53,904 nucleotides of DNA from Candidatus Fimadaptatus faecigallinarum (GCA_018714445.1 DVNK01000011.1:1-53904), one strand, 5' to 3'. Counted from the first letter of the stretch, positions 9,028 to 18,802 are shown. The notes: a model not told the origin generated them from the letters alone. Program-made: numbers and translations.

Positions 9028-10100
9028 TGGCAATTCCCCTCTGCGGAGCTTGAGGCGTCCGCCCGGTTCAAGTAAGCGCGGCGCAGCTGGCCGCATGCAC
9101 CCTCAATATCATCGCCCATCTCACGCCGGCGCGACACCGATATATGCAGTCGCTTCAGCTCGGCCTCAAACGCGCGCATGGCCGCCTCGCCCGGCGCACG
9201 CAAATCGCGTTCAGGCACATCGTTGAGCGGTATCAAATTGACGTGGCACTGCATGTTGCGCAGCCTCGACGCCAATTCGCGCGCGTGCTCCGGCGCACAG
9301 TTGACGCCGCCTACCAGCGCATATTCAAATATAACGCGCCTGCCAGTGCGCTCTATGTAGTTGCGGCATGCGTCCAGTATGTCGTCCATGGCATAGCGGT
9401 TGGCTATCGGCATGAGCTGTTTGCGTATATCGTCGTTGGGCGCATGCAGCGAGATGCACAGCGTGACCGGCAATCCCTCGTCCGCCAGATCGTATATGCG
9501 CGGCACCAGCCCACAGGTGGACAAAGACACACCGCGCAGCGACATGTGCAACCCGTCCTCGCGGTTCATAAGCCGCAGGAACTTGACAACGTTGTCATAA
9601 TTGTCAAGCGGTTCGCCACTGCCCATCAGCACTACATTGCCTATGTGCTCGGCCGCGCCGTCCCGATTGCGCAGGTGCGCGTTGACCGCGATTATCTGGC
9701 CCAGCAGTTCGCCCGGCGTTAGATCGCGCACGCACCCTTCCAGCGTCGACGCGCAAAACCGGCAGCCCATGCGGCATCCCACCTGCGTGGATACGCACAG
9801 CGTGTCGCCGTAATTGTAGCGCATCGTAACGCCCTCAACTATGTTGCCGTCGCACAGCTCATAGAGGTATTTCTCGGTGCCGTCCTTCTGCGAGACCACT
9901 GAACGAAGTATGCGCACAGGGTTGGCCGGGCCTTCAGCAGCCAGCGCCTCGCGCAGCGCACGCGGCAGATTGGTCATGCCGTCGTAGTCCACGCCGCGCA
10001 CCAGCCACGAATACAACTGTCGCGCCCTGAACGCGCTCTGACCCATAGCCTTTAGTTTATCGGCCAGTTCTTCAGGCGCAAGACTCAGCAGATCAGCCAT
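9024..10100 (-). CDS. rlmN: dual-specificity rRNA/tRNA methyltransferase RlmN
   Basis: The enzyme is 358 residues, a radical SAM protein making 2-methyladenosine at 23S rRNA A2503 and tRNA A37. The cluster motif is CRMGCRFC (Cys109, 113, 116). The methyl-carrying C-terminal cysteine is in GACGQL (Cys336); GSGEPLDNYDNV and SLHAPNDDIR are family signatures. Start ATG 10100 follows AAAGGCGG. It lies 25 bases after rsmB in the usual Firmicutes cluster. The tail after residue 345 is Ser/Ala-rich and probably disordered. Confidence 0.96.
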   Translation of the reverse strand: MADLLSLAPEELADKLKAMGQSAFRARQLYSWLVRGVDYDGMTNLPRALREALAAEGPANPVRILRSVVSQKDGTEKYLYELCDGNIVEGVTMRYNYGDTLCVSTQVGCRMGCRFCASTLEGCVRDLTPGELLGQIIAVNAHLRNRDGAAEHIGNVVLMGSGEPLDNYDNVVKFLRLMNREDGLHMSLRGVSLSTCGLVPRIYDLADEGLPVTLCISLHAPNDDIRKQLMPIANRYAMDDILDACRNYIERTGRRVIFEYALVGGVNCAPEHARELASRLRNMQCHVNLIPLNDVPERDLRAPGEAAMRAFEAELKRLHISVSRRREMGDDIEGACGQLRRAYLNRADASSSAEGNCQ

Positions 10101-10125
10101 AATACAACCGCCTTTCGCTCACATA

Positions 10126-11694
10126 TTAGCGGCGCACCATGCGCGCAACAAAGAATCCATCCACGCCGTTGCGACAGCCCAGCAACGCCAGCATGCCATC
10201 CTGAACCGCACCGCGAAAGCTCTCCGGCACATGCGGCGCAACGTCGTCTATCTCAAACTCGCCATGCGCGCGCAGGAAGCCGTTCACTACGTCCTGATTC
10301 TCAGACGCCAGTATCGTGCAGGTCGAGTAAACCAATACGCCACCCGGCCGCACATAGCGCGCGCAGTTTGCCAGTATGCGCGCCTGTAATTCGGGCAACT
10401 GCTCAAGCGCTTCGGGCGTAAGGTTCAGCTTTATGTCCGGCTTGCTGGATACAACGCCCAACCCTGAACACGGCGCATCGCACAGCACCGCGTCCATCGC
10501 GCCCTCCCATTCGGGATTGAATCGCGTCGCATCCCACTGGCGGGCCTTTATGCCATCGTGACCCAACCGCGCTGACATTGCGCGTATCAGTTCGACCCGG
10601 TGCGCATGTATGTCGCAAGCGTAGACCCGGCCCGAACCCTGCATCAATTCGATCAGCGCCGCCGACTTGCCGCCCGGAGCGGCGCACGCATCCATCAGCT
10701 GCATGCCAGGGCGCGGGTCAAGCGCCAGCGCGCACATCAAAGAACTCTCGCCCTGCACACTGCACAGCCCGCGCTTATATATGTCCTGGCGCGCGATGGC
10801 GCCCAATCCCGTCACGCGATACGCTCCCGGCACCGGAGAACGCTGCCAGTTGAGCTTCGCGGCATCAAGCGCCCGTTCAAATCCATCTTGCGATATGCGC
10901 AGTACATTCGGTCTGAGCACAGTAAACCGCTCGGCACGCCAGGCGAGTATCGCCTCCGCCTGCGCTTCGCCGTATTGATCCACCAACTGCTGACACACAA
11001 ACTCCGGCATCGAATGCGCGATCGACATGTACTTAACCGGATCCAAATCGCACTTAGACGGCGTTAGCTCGGATTTACGGCGCAGCAGATTGCGCAGCAC
11101 GCCATTGACCAGACCGGTAGCCCGCTCATAGCCCAATGAGCGCGCAAGGCGAACGGCCTCGTCGCACGCCGCATTGGCCGGCACGCGTTCAAGATAGAGC
11201 AACTGATATGCAGCCATGCGCAGCACGTCCTGTACTTCGCCCTCGGGCGCGCGCTCCATAAGTTTGCCAAGCGCCCAGTCTATGCGGATCAGATTGTCCA
11301 GCGTGCCGTAAAACATCTCCGTCGCCAGCGCACGGTCAGCCGCGCTCAAACGCGTCTCGCTCAACACGCCGTCAAGCGCCAGCCCAGAATACGCGCCCTT
11401 GCGCAATACCTGATGCAGCGCATCATATGCTGCACGGCGCGACGGGGTTACCGCTGATGCGGAACGACCGGCAGTTGGCCTTGCGTGCGGCCCAACAGCT
11501 GCCCGCGCTCTATCGGCCTTACGCTCTGTCGCGCTGCGAGCTGGCGCATCGTTTCCGGGCTTTGCAGGGGCATTGGACCTTGCAGGCGCTTTGGACTTTG
11601 CAGATGAAAGTTCCCTGCCTTTAATGACGCGCCTGGAGCCGTTGGAGTTGCCCGCACCGGCTTTGCCCTGGCCGCCATGCCTATCGTCCGCCAT
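10126..11694 (-). CDS. rsmB: 16S rRNA m5C967 methyltransferase RsmB, with long N-terminal extension
   Basis: A 522-residue protein. The NusB-like RNA-binding domain (about 86-220, AYDALHQVLRKGAYSGLALD onward) is followed by the SAM-dependent methyltransferase domain. Motifs: DACAAPGGKS, DAPCSGLG (with one catalytic cysteine) and YSTCTI (the other). Residues 1-85 are an Ala/Lys/Arg/Ser-rich low-complexity extension absent from ordinary RsmB (about 430-450 residues). The start is supported by GGGGGAGG seven bases before ATG 11694, so the extension is probably real. It overlaps the end of fmt by 14 bases. Confidence 0.94.
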   Translation of the reverse strand: MADDRHGGQGKAGAGNSNGSRRVIKGRELSSAKSKAPARSNAPAKPGNDAPARSATERKADRARAAVGPHARPTAGRSASAVTPSRRAAYDALHQVLRKGAYSGLALDGVLSETRLSAADRALATEMFYGTLDNLIRIDWALGKLMERAPEGEVQDVLRMAAYQLLYLERVPANAACDEAVRLARSLGYERATGLVNGVLRNLLRRKSELTPSKCDLDPVKYMSIAHSMPEFVCQQLVDQYGEAQAEAILAWRAERFTVLRPNVLRISQDGFERALDAAKLNWQRSPVPGAYRVTGLGAIARQDIYKRGLCSVQGESSLMCALALDPRPGMQLMDACAAPGGKSAALIELMQGSGRVYACDIHAHRVELIRAMSARLGHDGIKARQWDATRFNPEWEGAMDAVLCDAPCSGLGVVSSKPDIKLNLTPEALEQLPELQARILANCARYVRPGGVLVYSTCTILASENQDVVNGFLRAHGEFEIDDVAPHVPESFRGAVQDGMLALLGCRNGVDGFFVARMVRR

Positions 11695-12649
11695 CGGCTG
11701 CCTCCCCCAGCGCTGTACCCACGGGCATCGGCTTGCCGTTCAGATAGTCGCGCGCACCCATGCGCTTGGCGCCCGGCAACTGCAACTCATCCAGTCGCAG
11801 CGCACCCTGGCCGCACTTGACTATCAGTCCCGCACGCCTGTCGGATACGATAACCTGACCAGCTGCCAGGCCGTCGCCTTCCGCCGGGCAGTCCACCGCC
11901 GTAGCCCGCCATATCTTGAGCGTTCCGCCGCCAAACGGCGTATATGCGCCCGGCCACGGGTTTACGCCCCGCACCTGACACTCTATCGCCTGCGCACTGC
12001 GCGTCCAATCGATCAGACCGTCCTCCTTGGCAAGCATGGGCTGATAGCTGGCCAATGCCTCGTCCTGCGGCGTGCGGACAAGCGTGCCCGCCTCCAGCTC
12101 GTTCAGCGTTTCTATCAGCAGCTGCGCGCCCAGATCGGCCAGGCGCAATGTCAACTCACCGGCCGTTTCGCCGGGCTTTATCTCCGTCTCGCGTCTGAGC
12201 AACATGTCGCCGGTGTCCACGCCTCTGTCCGTGAACATCGTCGTTACGCCTGTTATGTGCTCGCCCGCCATTATGCAGCGATTTATCGGAGCACTGCCCC
12301 GGTATGCCGGCAGCAGCGACGCGTGTACGTTTACCGTGCCCCGCGGCGGTATCGCCAGCACCTTGTTTGACAGTATCTGGCCATATGCCGCCGTGACAAA
12401 CAGCTCTGGTGCCAGCGCACGCAGCGCATCCAGACCTTCCTGTCGCCGTATTCGCTCAAATTGCAGCACGTTCAGCCCCAGCTCAAGCGCCGCAACCTTG
12501 ACCTCGCACGGCGCAGGCTTGCCCGAACGCCCGCGCGGCCTGTCCGGTTGGCACACCACGCCCACGACGTCATGCCCCGCCGCGACCAGCGCTTTGAGGC
12601 TGGGCACCGCAAAGTCCGGCGTGCCCATGAACACTATCCTAAGGCTCAT
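11681..12649 (-). CDS. fmt: methionyl-tRNA formyltransferase
   Basis: The product is 322 residues and transfers formyl from 10-formyl-THF to initiator Met-tRNA. Motifs: RIVFMGTPDFAVPSL at the N-terminus, the NVHASLLPAYRGSAPIN active-site segment (Asn107, His109) and VDTGD (Asp145), followed by the OB-fold C-terminal domain (about 205-310). It starts one base after the def stop codon, with GAGG ahead, and works in the same pathway as def. The 3' end overlaps rsmB. Confidence 0.97.
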   Translation of the reverse strand: MSLRIVFMGTPDFAVPSLKALVAAGHDVVGVVCQPDRPRGRSGKPAPCEVKVAALELGLNVLQFERIRRQEGLDALRALAPELFVTAAYGQILSNKVLAIPPRGTVNVHASLLPAYRGSAPINRCIMAGEHITGVTTMFTDRGVDTGDMLLRRETEIKPGETAGELTLRLADLGAQLLIETLNELEAGTLVRTPQDEALASYQPMLAKEDGLIDWTRSAQAIECQVRGVNPWPGAYTPFGGGTLKIWRATAVDCPAEGDGLAAGQVIVSDRRAGLIVKCGQGALRLDELQLPGAKRMGARDYLNGKPMPVGTALGEAADGGR

Positions 12650-12650
12650 A

Positions 12651-13112
12651 TCATTCCTCGTCTTCGAATACTTCTTCGATCATCTTGTCCAGGTACAGTA
12701 TGCCGTCCAGGTGGTCGATCTCGTGGCAGAACGCCCGCGCAAGCAATCCCGTACCGGTGTACTCCTTTAGCTCGCCGCGCCGATTGAGCGCGCGCACCGT
12801 GACCTTCTCGGGCCGCGCGACCTTGCCCCGCCGCCCCGGCACCGACAGGCAGCCTTCGCTGTCGACTATCTCGCCGCTTGACTCGATTATCTCGGGGTTT
12901 ATCAGCTCATACAACTCGTCGCCAACATCGACCACGACCACGCGCCTGAGTATCCCTACCTGCGGCGCCGCCAGACCACAGCCGTCGTTTACATACATAG
13001 TCTGACGCATGTCGTCCAACAGTGTCAGTATGCGCTTGTCTATCTGCTTTACCGGCCGCGATATGCGGCGCAGCGTGTCGTCGCCCTCTTTGATTATCCT
13101 GCGAATCGCCAT
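12651..13112 (-). CDS. def: peptide deformylase
   Basis: A 153-residue metallohydrolase that removes the N-formyl group from new proteins. All three motifs are intact: GCGLAAPQVG (44-53), EGCLS (Cys88) and HEIDHLDG (His130, Glu131, His134), with Cys88 and the two histidines binding metal. ATG 13112 follows GGGAGG. It sits between priA and fmt as in other Firmicutes. The acidic tail EEVFEDEE is common in the family. Confidence 0.97.
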   Translation of the reverse strand: MAIRRIIKEGDDTLRRISRPVKQIDKRILTLLDDMRQTMYVNDGCGLAAPQVGILRRVVVVDVGDELYELINPEIIESSGEIVDSEGCLSVPGRRGKVARPEKVTVRALNRRGELKEYTGTGLLARAFCHEIDHLDGILYLDKMIEEVFEDEE

Positions 13113-13131
13113 AATCTTCCTCCCAACGCAA

Positions 13132-15384
13132 CTACAATATGCTCGCGGGGCTTATCTCCAGCGTAACGCTCACACCTTCGTGCTCGCGGCCATGTGCCTC
13201 CTCCAGCTCCGCCATGAAGTCCAGCACCTCATCCGATGGTCCGCGCGCGTAGAGCTTGACGAACACCTGCCACCGCGTCATGCCGCGTATGAGCCGCAGC
13301 GGCGCCTCCATAGCGCGCATCTGCACTATCTGGCGCTTCATGCGCGCATCGCCATCGAGAAACTCCTGAAATCTGCGTTCAAGCCCGGTTGCAGTTTCTA
13401 TCACCTGAGCCGGCTCACGCCCCTCTACAAGCAGTCGCGCGATTATCGTAAACGGCGGGTACAGCCCCTGCCGTCTACGGTTTGACTCCTGCGTAAAGAA
13501 TGCGCGATAGTCCTGCGCCGCGGCCAGCTGTATCGCGTAATGGTCGGGCTCATAGCTCTGCACTATCACCCGGCCCGGCTTATCTGCACGCCCCGCGCGC
13601 CCTGCCGCCTGCGTTATCAGCTGAAAAGTGCGCTCAAACGCGCGATAATCCGGCAGGTTGAGCGACGTATCCGCCGCTATCACTCCCACCAGCGTCACGC
13701 GCGGAAAGTCAAGCCCTTTGGCCACCATCTGCGTGCCAATCAGCGCCTGCGCAGTGCCTCGGCCGAACTCGCTCAGCAGCCGCGCATGCGCATCCTTGCC
13801 CGAGGTGGTGTCCGCATCCATCCGCACCGTGCCCACACCCGGAAACAGCGTCCGCAGCTCTTCCTCGACCTTCTGCGTACCTACGCCAAAGTACTTGATG
13901 TAGGGCGAACCGCAGCTGGGACACACCGTATGCGGTCTGCGCTCCGCACCGCAATAGTGGCAGTGCAGCATCCCGTCGTACTGATGATACGTTAGCGTCA
14001 CGTCGCAGTTGTCGCACTTCTCGACATAGCCGCACGCACGGCAGCTCACAAATGTCGAATAGCCGCGCCGGTTTAAAAACAGTATCGCCTGCTCGCCCGC
14101 ACTGAACGTGTCCTCTAACGCCCGCTTGAGCTCGCCCGAGAATATCGAGCGATTGCCGCGCAGCAGCTCACTGCGCATGTCCACTATGCTGACCGAAGGC
14201 AGTGCGCGGTGATTGGCACGTGAAAGCATCTCCACCAGTTCCAGCCGATTTTCCGGCTTTACGCCCGGCAGCGTACGCATGTACGTGGCCACCGACGGCG
14301 TAGCGCTGCCCAGCAGCAACAGCGCGCCGCTCAGCTCACACCGCTTTCTGGCAATGTCGCGCGCATCGTACGATGGATATTTGTCGGCCATGTAGCTGGC
14401 TTCGTGCTCCTCGTCTATTATTATTGCGCCCAGATCGCTGACCGGCGCGAATACCGCCGAGCGCGCGCCTATGACCACCCACGCGTCGCCACGGCGTATG
14501 CGCCGCCACTCGTCAAAGCGCTCACCTGCGCTCAGGTGCGAGTGCAGCAGCGCACAGTTGCGCCCGAATCGCTCGGTAAAGCGCTGCGCCATCTGCGGCG
14601 TCAGCGATATCTCCGGCACCAGCAGTATGGCCGTGCGTCCACGTGCAAGCAGCTTTTCTATCAGGCGCATGTACACCTCGGTCTTGCCGCTGCCGGTCAC
14701 GCCATGCAGCAGAAACCGTCCGCCGGTATCGAGCGCCGGTTCCAACTGCGCCAGCGCGTTGCGCTGATCCCGCGTCAGCTCGGGTTTGGCGCCGGTTGCT
14801 CCGCTGTCCAGCACGGTGGGCACCCGCAGCGATTCAGCCTCGCTCAGTTCGACGACTCCGGCTTCGACCAGCCGCCTGAGCGCCTCCGCGCCGCCCGGCA
14901 GTTCTGACACCGGCGCGCTGCCGCCCAGATCGCGCAGCTCCATAAGTATCTCCCGCCTGCGCGGCGCACGCGACTGGCTCTCAATCGCATCGTCCAGCTC
15001 CGGTCCGGCTATCCTCAGCCGCGCCATGCGCCTGACCTTGACCCGCACCCGCTCGCCGCGCATCTGAGCCGGTATCATCAGCCTCAGCGCCGCCGACAGC
15101 GTGCACTTGCACTGCGCGCGCATGTACTTGGCCAGCTCTATCTGACTTGCATCCAGCGCGCCATAGTCCTCGAGCGGGCGCAATACCTGCCTTATCTTTT
15201 CGGGCGCAAGCTCGGTATTTGAGCGCAGTGCAATGATATACCCTTCCACGCGCCGCGCACCAAACGGCACCTCGACGCGCATGCCCATCGTCCACTCGAC
15301 GCCGTCCGGCAGTGCGTATGTGAATACCCGGTCCAGTGCAGCGCTGTTTATGTCGACTATCACATCCGCGTAAACGGCGTCCAC
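13132..15384 (-). CDS. priA: primosomal replication restart helicase PriA
   Basis: A 750-residue 3'-5' superfamily 2 helicase that restarts stalled forks. The N-terminal 3'-DNA-binding domain (YADVIVDINSAALDRVFTY) is followed by Walker A GVTGSGKTEVY, DEEHEASY, GSATPS, then the zinc region with CRACGYVEKCDNCDVTL and CHYCGAERRPHTVCPSCGS, and motif GTQMVAKGLDFP. The start is uncertain. The GTG at 15384 is the only sensible in-frame initiator after the stop at 15397, but the ribosome-binding stretch GAGGAGG runs into it; coupling to coaBC, which ends 12 bases upstream, may help. Confidence 0.95.
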   Translation of the reverse strand: MDAVYADVIVDINSAALDRVFTYALPDGVEWTMGMRVEVPFGARRVEGYIIALRSNTELAPEKIRQVLRPLEDYGALDASQIELAKYMRAQCKCTLSAALRLMIPAQMRGERVRVKVRRMARLRIAGPELDDAIESQSRAPRRREILMELRDLGGSAPVSELPGGAEALRRLVEAGVVELSEAESLRVPTVLDSGATGAKPELTRDQRNALAQLEPALDTGGRFLLHGVTGSGKTEVYMRLIEKLLARGRTAILLVPEISLTPQMAQRFTERFGRNCALLHSHLSAGERFDEWRRIRRGDAWVVIGARSAVFAPVSDLGAIIIDEEHEASYMADKYPSYDARDIARKRCELSGALLLLGSATPSVATYMRTLPGVKPENRLELVEMLSRANHRALPSVSIVDMRSELLRGNRSIFSGELKRALEDTFSAGEQAILFLNRRGYSTFVSCRACGYVEKCDNCDVTLTYHQYDGMLHCHYCGAERRPHTVCPSCGSPYIKYFGVGTQKVEEELRTLFPGVGTVRMDADTTSGKDAHARLLSEFGRGTAQALIGTQMVAKGLDFPRVTLVGVIAADTSLNLPDYRAFERTFQLITQAAGRAGRADKPGRVIVQSYEPDHYAIQLAAAQDYRAFFTQESNRRRQGLYPPFTIIARLLVEGREPAQVIETATGLERRFQEFLDGDARMKRQIVQMRAMEAPLRLIRGMTRWQVFVKLYARGPSDEVLDFMAELEEAHGREHEGVSVTLEISPASIL

Positions 15385-15396
15385 CTCCTCGCCAGC

Positions 15397-16593
15397 TCAG
15401 CCGCGCGCACGCAGCTTTAGCACATGATCCAGTACTCTGTCAGCCACATCGCGCTTGCTCATTATCGGCAGCTCGCGCATTTCGTCTTCATCTATCAGCG
15501 TCACAATGTTTGTATCCACGTCAAAGCCCGCGCCGGCGCGCGTCACGTCGTTGGCGACTATGAGGTCCAGCGACTTGCGCCTGAGCTTGTCGCGCGCATT
15601 GGCGTTTACGTCGTTTGTCTCGGCCGCAAAACCCACCAGCGTCTGACCGGGCCGCTTTAGCTGTCCCAATTCGGCGGCTATGTCGGGATTGGGTTCAAGC
15701 TCCAGCGTCAGCGTGTCGCCGGTGCGCTTGATCTTCTTGTCGCTGTATTCGCGCACGCGGAAATCCGCAGGCGCGGCAGCCTGGATTATCACGTCGGCGT
15801 CGGCGTGCGCCAACACCGCGTCATGCAGTTCGCGCGTCGTAGAAATGCGCACCACATCCACGCCCGCGGGCAGCTTGAGCGCCGTGGGCCCGCTTATCAG
15901 CGTCACATTCGCCCCGCGCGCGCGCGCCGCCTCAGCCAGCGCATAGCCCATGCGGCCCGACGAACGGTTGGTTATAAAGCGCACCGGGTCTATCGGCTCG
16001 GCAGTCGGGCCGGCAGTCACGACCACGCTCAGCCCTGCCATGTCTGCACGCGCCTTGAGCAGCGCGTTTGCCGCCTCGACCAGCTCCACCGGCTCGCTCA
16101 TGCGGCCCGCACCGGTCGTGCCGCATGCAAGCAGTCCCGTGCCCGGCGCAGCTATATGCACTCCCCGCGCCACAAGCACTTCAAGGTTATGCTGCGTCGC
16201 CGGGTTTTCCCACATGCCCGTGTTCATAGCCGGGGCCAGCAGTACCGGCGCATGCGTAGCCAGCACAGTGGTGGTCAGCATATCATCGGCAATGCCGCAC
16301 GCAAGTTTGGCCATCACGTTCGCCGTCGCAGGCGCGATGATGAACAGGTCGGCGCGCTGCGCCAGCGCTACGTGTTCTATCTCCCAGGTCTGTATATTGG
16401 CAAATGTGTCCACGCTGACCGGGTTGTGGCTGAGCGATTGAAACGTCAGCGGCTGCACGAACTCTGTCGCGTTCTTGGTCATTATAACGCGCACGTCGGC
16501 GCCCTGCTTGATCAGCCGCGATACCAGTTCGCACGCCTTGTATGCCGCTATCCCGCCCGTCACGCCCACGACTATGCACTTGTCAGTAAGCAT
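15397..16593 (-). CDS. coaBC: bifunctional phosphopantothenoylcysteine decarboxylase/synthase CoaBC
   Basis: The protein is 398 residues and carries two consecutive steps of coenzyme A synthesis. The CoaC half (1-180) is an FMN decarboxylase with VTGGIAAYKA, the active-site histidine in IEHVALA, PAMNTGMW and the substrate-clamp cysteine in LLACGTTG. The CoaB half (about 187-398) is a CTP-dependent synthetase with VTAGPTAEPIDPVRFITNRSS (shown in part) and the QAAAPADF segment. ATG 16593 follows GGAGGTG. It is located between rpoZ and priA, the standard Firmicutes order. Confidence 0.96.
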   Translation of the reverse strand: MLTDKCIVVGVTGGIAAYKACELVSRLIKQGADVRVIMTKNATEFVQPLTFQSLSHNPVSVDTFANIQTWEIEHVALAQRADLFIIAPATANVMAKLACGIADDMLTTTVLATHAPVLLAPAMNTGMWENPATQHNLEVLVARGVHIAAPGTGLLACGTTGAGRMSEPVELVEAANALLKARADMAGLSVVVTAGPTAEPIDPVRFITNRSSGRMGYALAEAARARGANVTLISGPTALKLPAGVDVVRISTTRELHDAVLAHADADVIIQAAAPADFRVREYSDKKIKRTGDTLTLELEPNPDIAAELGQLKRPGQTLVGFAAETNDVNANARDKLRRKSLDLIVANDVTRAGAGFDVDTNIVTLIDEDEMRELPIMSKRDVADRVLDHVLKLRARG

Positions 16594-16608
16594 ACTGGCG
16601 CACCTCCG

Positions 16609-16860
16609 CTATTGGTTTTCGCCTTCCTGCAACTTCTTCTCATCCTTTTCGACGAGTTCGTCCATATTGCGGGTGTAACCTATCAGGCCGCGATGTATCT
16701 CGTCTATCGCTATTACGATGGGTTTGGTCTCCTTGGTATCTATCAGCGGCTGCGCACCGCCAACCAGCGCGCGCGCGCGCTTTGCGGTCTCAACCACCAG
16801 AGTATAGCGGCAGTCCACCTTTTCCAACATCTCTGCAATCGGCGGCTTGGTCATCGGCAT
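16609..16860 (-). CDS. rpoZ: RNA polymerase omega subunit
   Basis: An 83-residue omega subunit that helps assemble and stabilise RNA polymerase. The order PPIAEMLEKVDCRYTLVVE, TAKRARAL and PIVIAIDEIHRGLI is the family pattern (AKRAR is the core helix). ATG 16860 follows AGGAGG closely. It lies between gmk and coaBC, separated from gmk by 123 bases. Confidence 0.95.
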   Translation of the reverse strand: MPMTKPPIAEMLEKVDCRYTLVVETAKRARALVGGAQPLIDTKETKPIVIAIDEIHRGLIGYTRNMDELVEKDEKKLQEGENQ

Positions 16861-16983
16861 AGTGAATTCCTCCTAATAATATAATCATCCTGCGGCGCGG
16901 CTTGACGCGCCCAATGTCCCCCGAGGCGTCATGCGTTTGCGCTGTCACCTGCGGGCCTTGGCTGATCTGCAAACATAAACCGC

Positions 16984-17583
16984 TTAATCGTCCATCTCGT
17001 TCTGCGCGCCACGCGATACCTTGCAGCGCTCCGCGGTCAGTATTGCCTCGACCTTCTCAACCGCGTGCTCGACCTCGTCGTTTACCACGCAGTACTGGTA
17101 CTCCTTGGTCATGAACAGCTCCAGCTCGGCATTGCGCAACCTGAGCGATATGGCCTCGGGCGTCTCGGTCGCGCGCTTTATAAGCCGGTTGCGCAGTTCG
17201 GCGCGGTTGGGCGGCAGTATGAATATCGTCACCGCATCCGGGTATGACTTCATCGCCTGCATCGAGCCCTGCACATCGATCTCAAGCAGCACATCGTAAC
17301 CCGCTTCCAGCTGGCGCACCACGTATTCCAACGGCGTGCCATACTGATGGCCGTGCACGAACGCGTGCTCCAGCAGCTCGCCATGCGCTATCATCTCGCC
17401 AAAGCGCGCCTCGCTCACGTAAAAGTAGTCCACGCCCTCCTGTTCGCCCGGCCGGCGCTCGCGCGTAGTCATCGAGATCGACTCGCGTATTTGGGGATTG
17501 CGTGCGCGCAGCTCCGCGCATATGGTGCCCTTGCCCACGCCCGATGGGCCGGATACAATTATAAGCATACCCTTTCTCGTCAT
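16984..17583 (-). CDS. gmk: guanylate kinase
   Basis: A 199-residue kinase converting GMP to GDP. P-loop SGPSGVGKG (11-19); GMP-binding SISMTTRERRPGE and VDYFYVS; LLEIDVQG and the lid segment RLIKRATETPE. Start ATG 17583 follows AGGAG. It is 24 bases after remA, in the conserved yicC-remA-gmk-rpoZ order. The tail after about residue 185 is polar and nonconserved. Confidence 0.97.
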   Translation of the reverse strand: MTRKGMLIIVSGPSGVGKGTICAELRARNPQIRESISMTTRERRPGEQEGVDYFYVSEARFGEMIAHGELLEHAFVHGHQYGTPLEYVVRQLEAGYDVLLEIDVQGSMQAMKSYPDAVTIFILPPNRAELRNRLIKRATETPEAISLRLRNAELELFMTKEYQYCVVNDEVEHAVEKVEAILTAERCKVSRGAQNEMDD

Positions 17584-17607
17584 ACTCGTCCGCTCCTACA
17601 AAGTCGT

Positions 17608-17907
17608 TTATCCATTGTCATCCTCGTCGTCCGACGGTTCGTCGATATCGCCCAGGCTGTCGTCCGACTGAGCGTCCAGCCGATGCGCCAGCGTCTCGGG
17701 CTGCATCGCGCACAGCACGACATGTTCCGAGTCGGTTATGACGACCGCACGCGTTCGCCGGCCATATGTCGCGTCTATCAGCATCGAGCGCTCCTGCGCG
17801 TCGCGGATAATCCGCTTTATCGGCGCTGAATCTGGCGCGACCAGCGCTACCACGCGCGAGGCCGCAACATAATTGCCATAGCCTATGTTTATCAGCTTGT
17901 CGCCCAC
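17608..17907 (-). CDS. remA: RemA/DUF370 family DNA-binding regulator
   Basis: The product is 99 residues. In Bacillus RemA is a ring-forming DNA-binding protein that turns on biofilm matrix and osmolyte genes. The family core is clear: [26 protein letters not shown] and [15 protein letters not shown]. The start is GTG 17907, with GGAGG six bases ahead. After about residue 75 there is an acidic tail ([19 protein letters not shown]), so the protein is longer than the usual 85-90 residues. It lies between yicC and gmk. Confidence 0.93.
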   Translation of the reverse strand: MGDKLINIGYGNYVAASRVVALVAPDSAPIKRIIRDAQERSMLIDATYGRRTRAVVITDSEHVVLCAMQPETLAHRLDAQSDDSLGDIDEPSDDEDDNG

Positions 17908-17926
17908 CTGACGCCTCCTTTATGTG

Positions 17927-18802
17927 TCATTCGATATTCTGGATCTGCTCGCGTATCTTTTCTATCTCGGACTTGGCTTCGACTACCAGGTTGGTGAGCC
18001 GTATGTCGCTCGACTTGGAGCCGGTCGTATTGACCTCGCGATTCATCTCCTGCACCAGGAAGTCCAGCTTGCGCCCCGTGGGCTCGTCCGACGCCAAAAG
18101 CGCACGCATCTGCGATATATGGCTGCGCAGCCGCACCGTTTCCTCGTCTATCGCGGCGCGATCGGCCGTTAGCGCGACTTCCTGCGCCAGCCGCGTCTCG
18201 TCCAGCTGCGCGCTGCAAATCTCGTCTATACGCGCGCGCAGCTTTTCGCGGTACTCGGCCAGCCATTCCGGCGCCCGGGCATCCATCTCCTGTGACAGCG
18301 TCTCCAACCGCTCAAGCCGCGCCATAACGTCAGCCTGCAGCGCGGCGCCTTCGGTCGTGCGCATCTGCGCAAGGCTCGCAAGCGCCGCATCCAGCGCATC
18401 GTATACCAGTGCGCTCAGCGCCTCCTGATCCTCTTCGGCCTCCTCCACGCTCAGCACGTCCTGCATGTTCAGCACATCGCGCAGACACAGGTCGTCGTCC
18501 AGACCCGCCTGGCTTCCGCCAGCGCGCAACGCCGTCAGGTACGCGTTAAGCAGCTGCCCATCCAAGCGCACCTGCCGCGCATCGGCGCGCGTGTTCTTGT
18601 AGCTTATGAACACGTCCACATGCCCGCGCGTAAGCCGCTCGGCCATGCGCGCGCGCAGTTCGCTCTCCAGAAACGCAAAGCTGCGAGGCATCCTGAACGC
18701 TATGTCCAGGAACCTGTGATTCACCGACTTGAGTTCAAGCGTGACCTCGCGTCCGTCGCGCGCAAGTATGCAGCGCCCATATCCGGTCATGCTCCGCGGC
18801 AT
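17927..18802 (-). CDS. yicC: YicC family endoribonuclease-like protein
   Basis: A 291-residue YicC/YloC protein; E. coli YicC is reported to be an endoribonuclease acting on small RNAs. N-terminal signature MTGYGRCILARDGREVTLELKSVN-type start (shown in part), RFLDIAFRMPR, and a C-terminal DUF1732 region with GRKLDFLVQEMNREVNT and VVEAKSEIEKIREQIQN. ATG 18802 was chosen because GGAAGGTGG precedes it; the longer frame to 18880 crosses the promoter. It is the first gene of the large minus-strand block and has its own extended -10 promoter. Confidence 0.94.
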   Translation of the reverse strand: MPRSMTGYGRCILARDGREVTLELKSVNHRFLDIAFRMPRSFAFLESELRARMAERLTRGHVDVFISYKNTRADARQVRLDGQLLNAYLTALRAGGSQAGLDDDLCLRDVLNMQDVLSVEEAEEDQEALSALVYDALDAALASLAQMRTTEGAALQADVMARLERLETLSQEMDARAPEWLAEYREKLRARIDEICSAQLDETRLAQEVALTADRAAIDEETVRLRSHISQMRALLASDEPTGRKLDFLVQEMNREVNTTGSKSSDIRLTNLVVEAKSEIEKIREQIQNIE

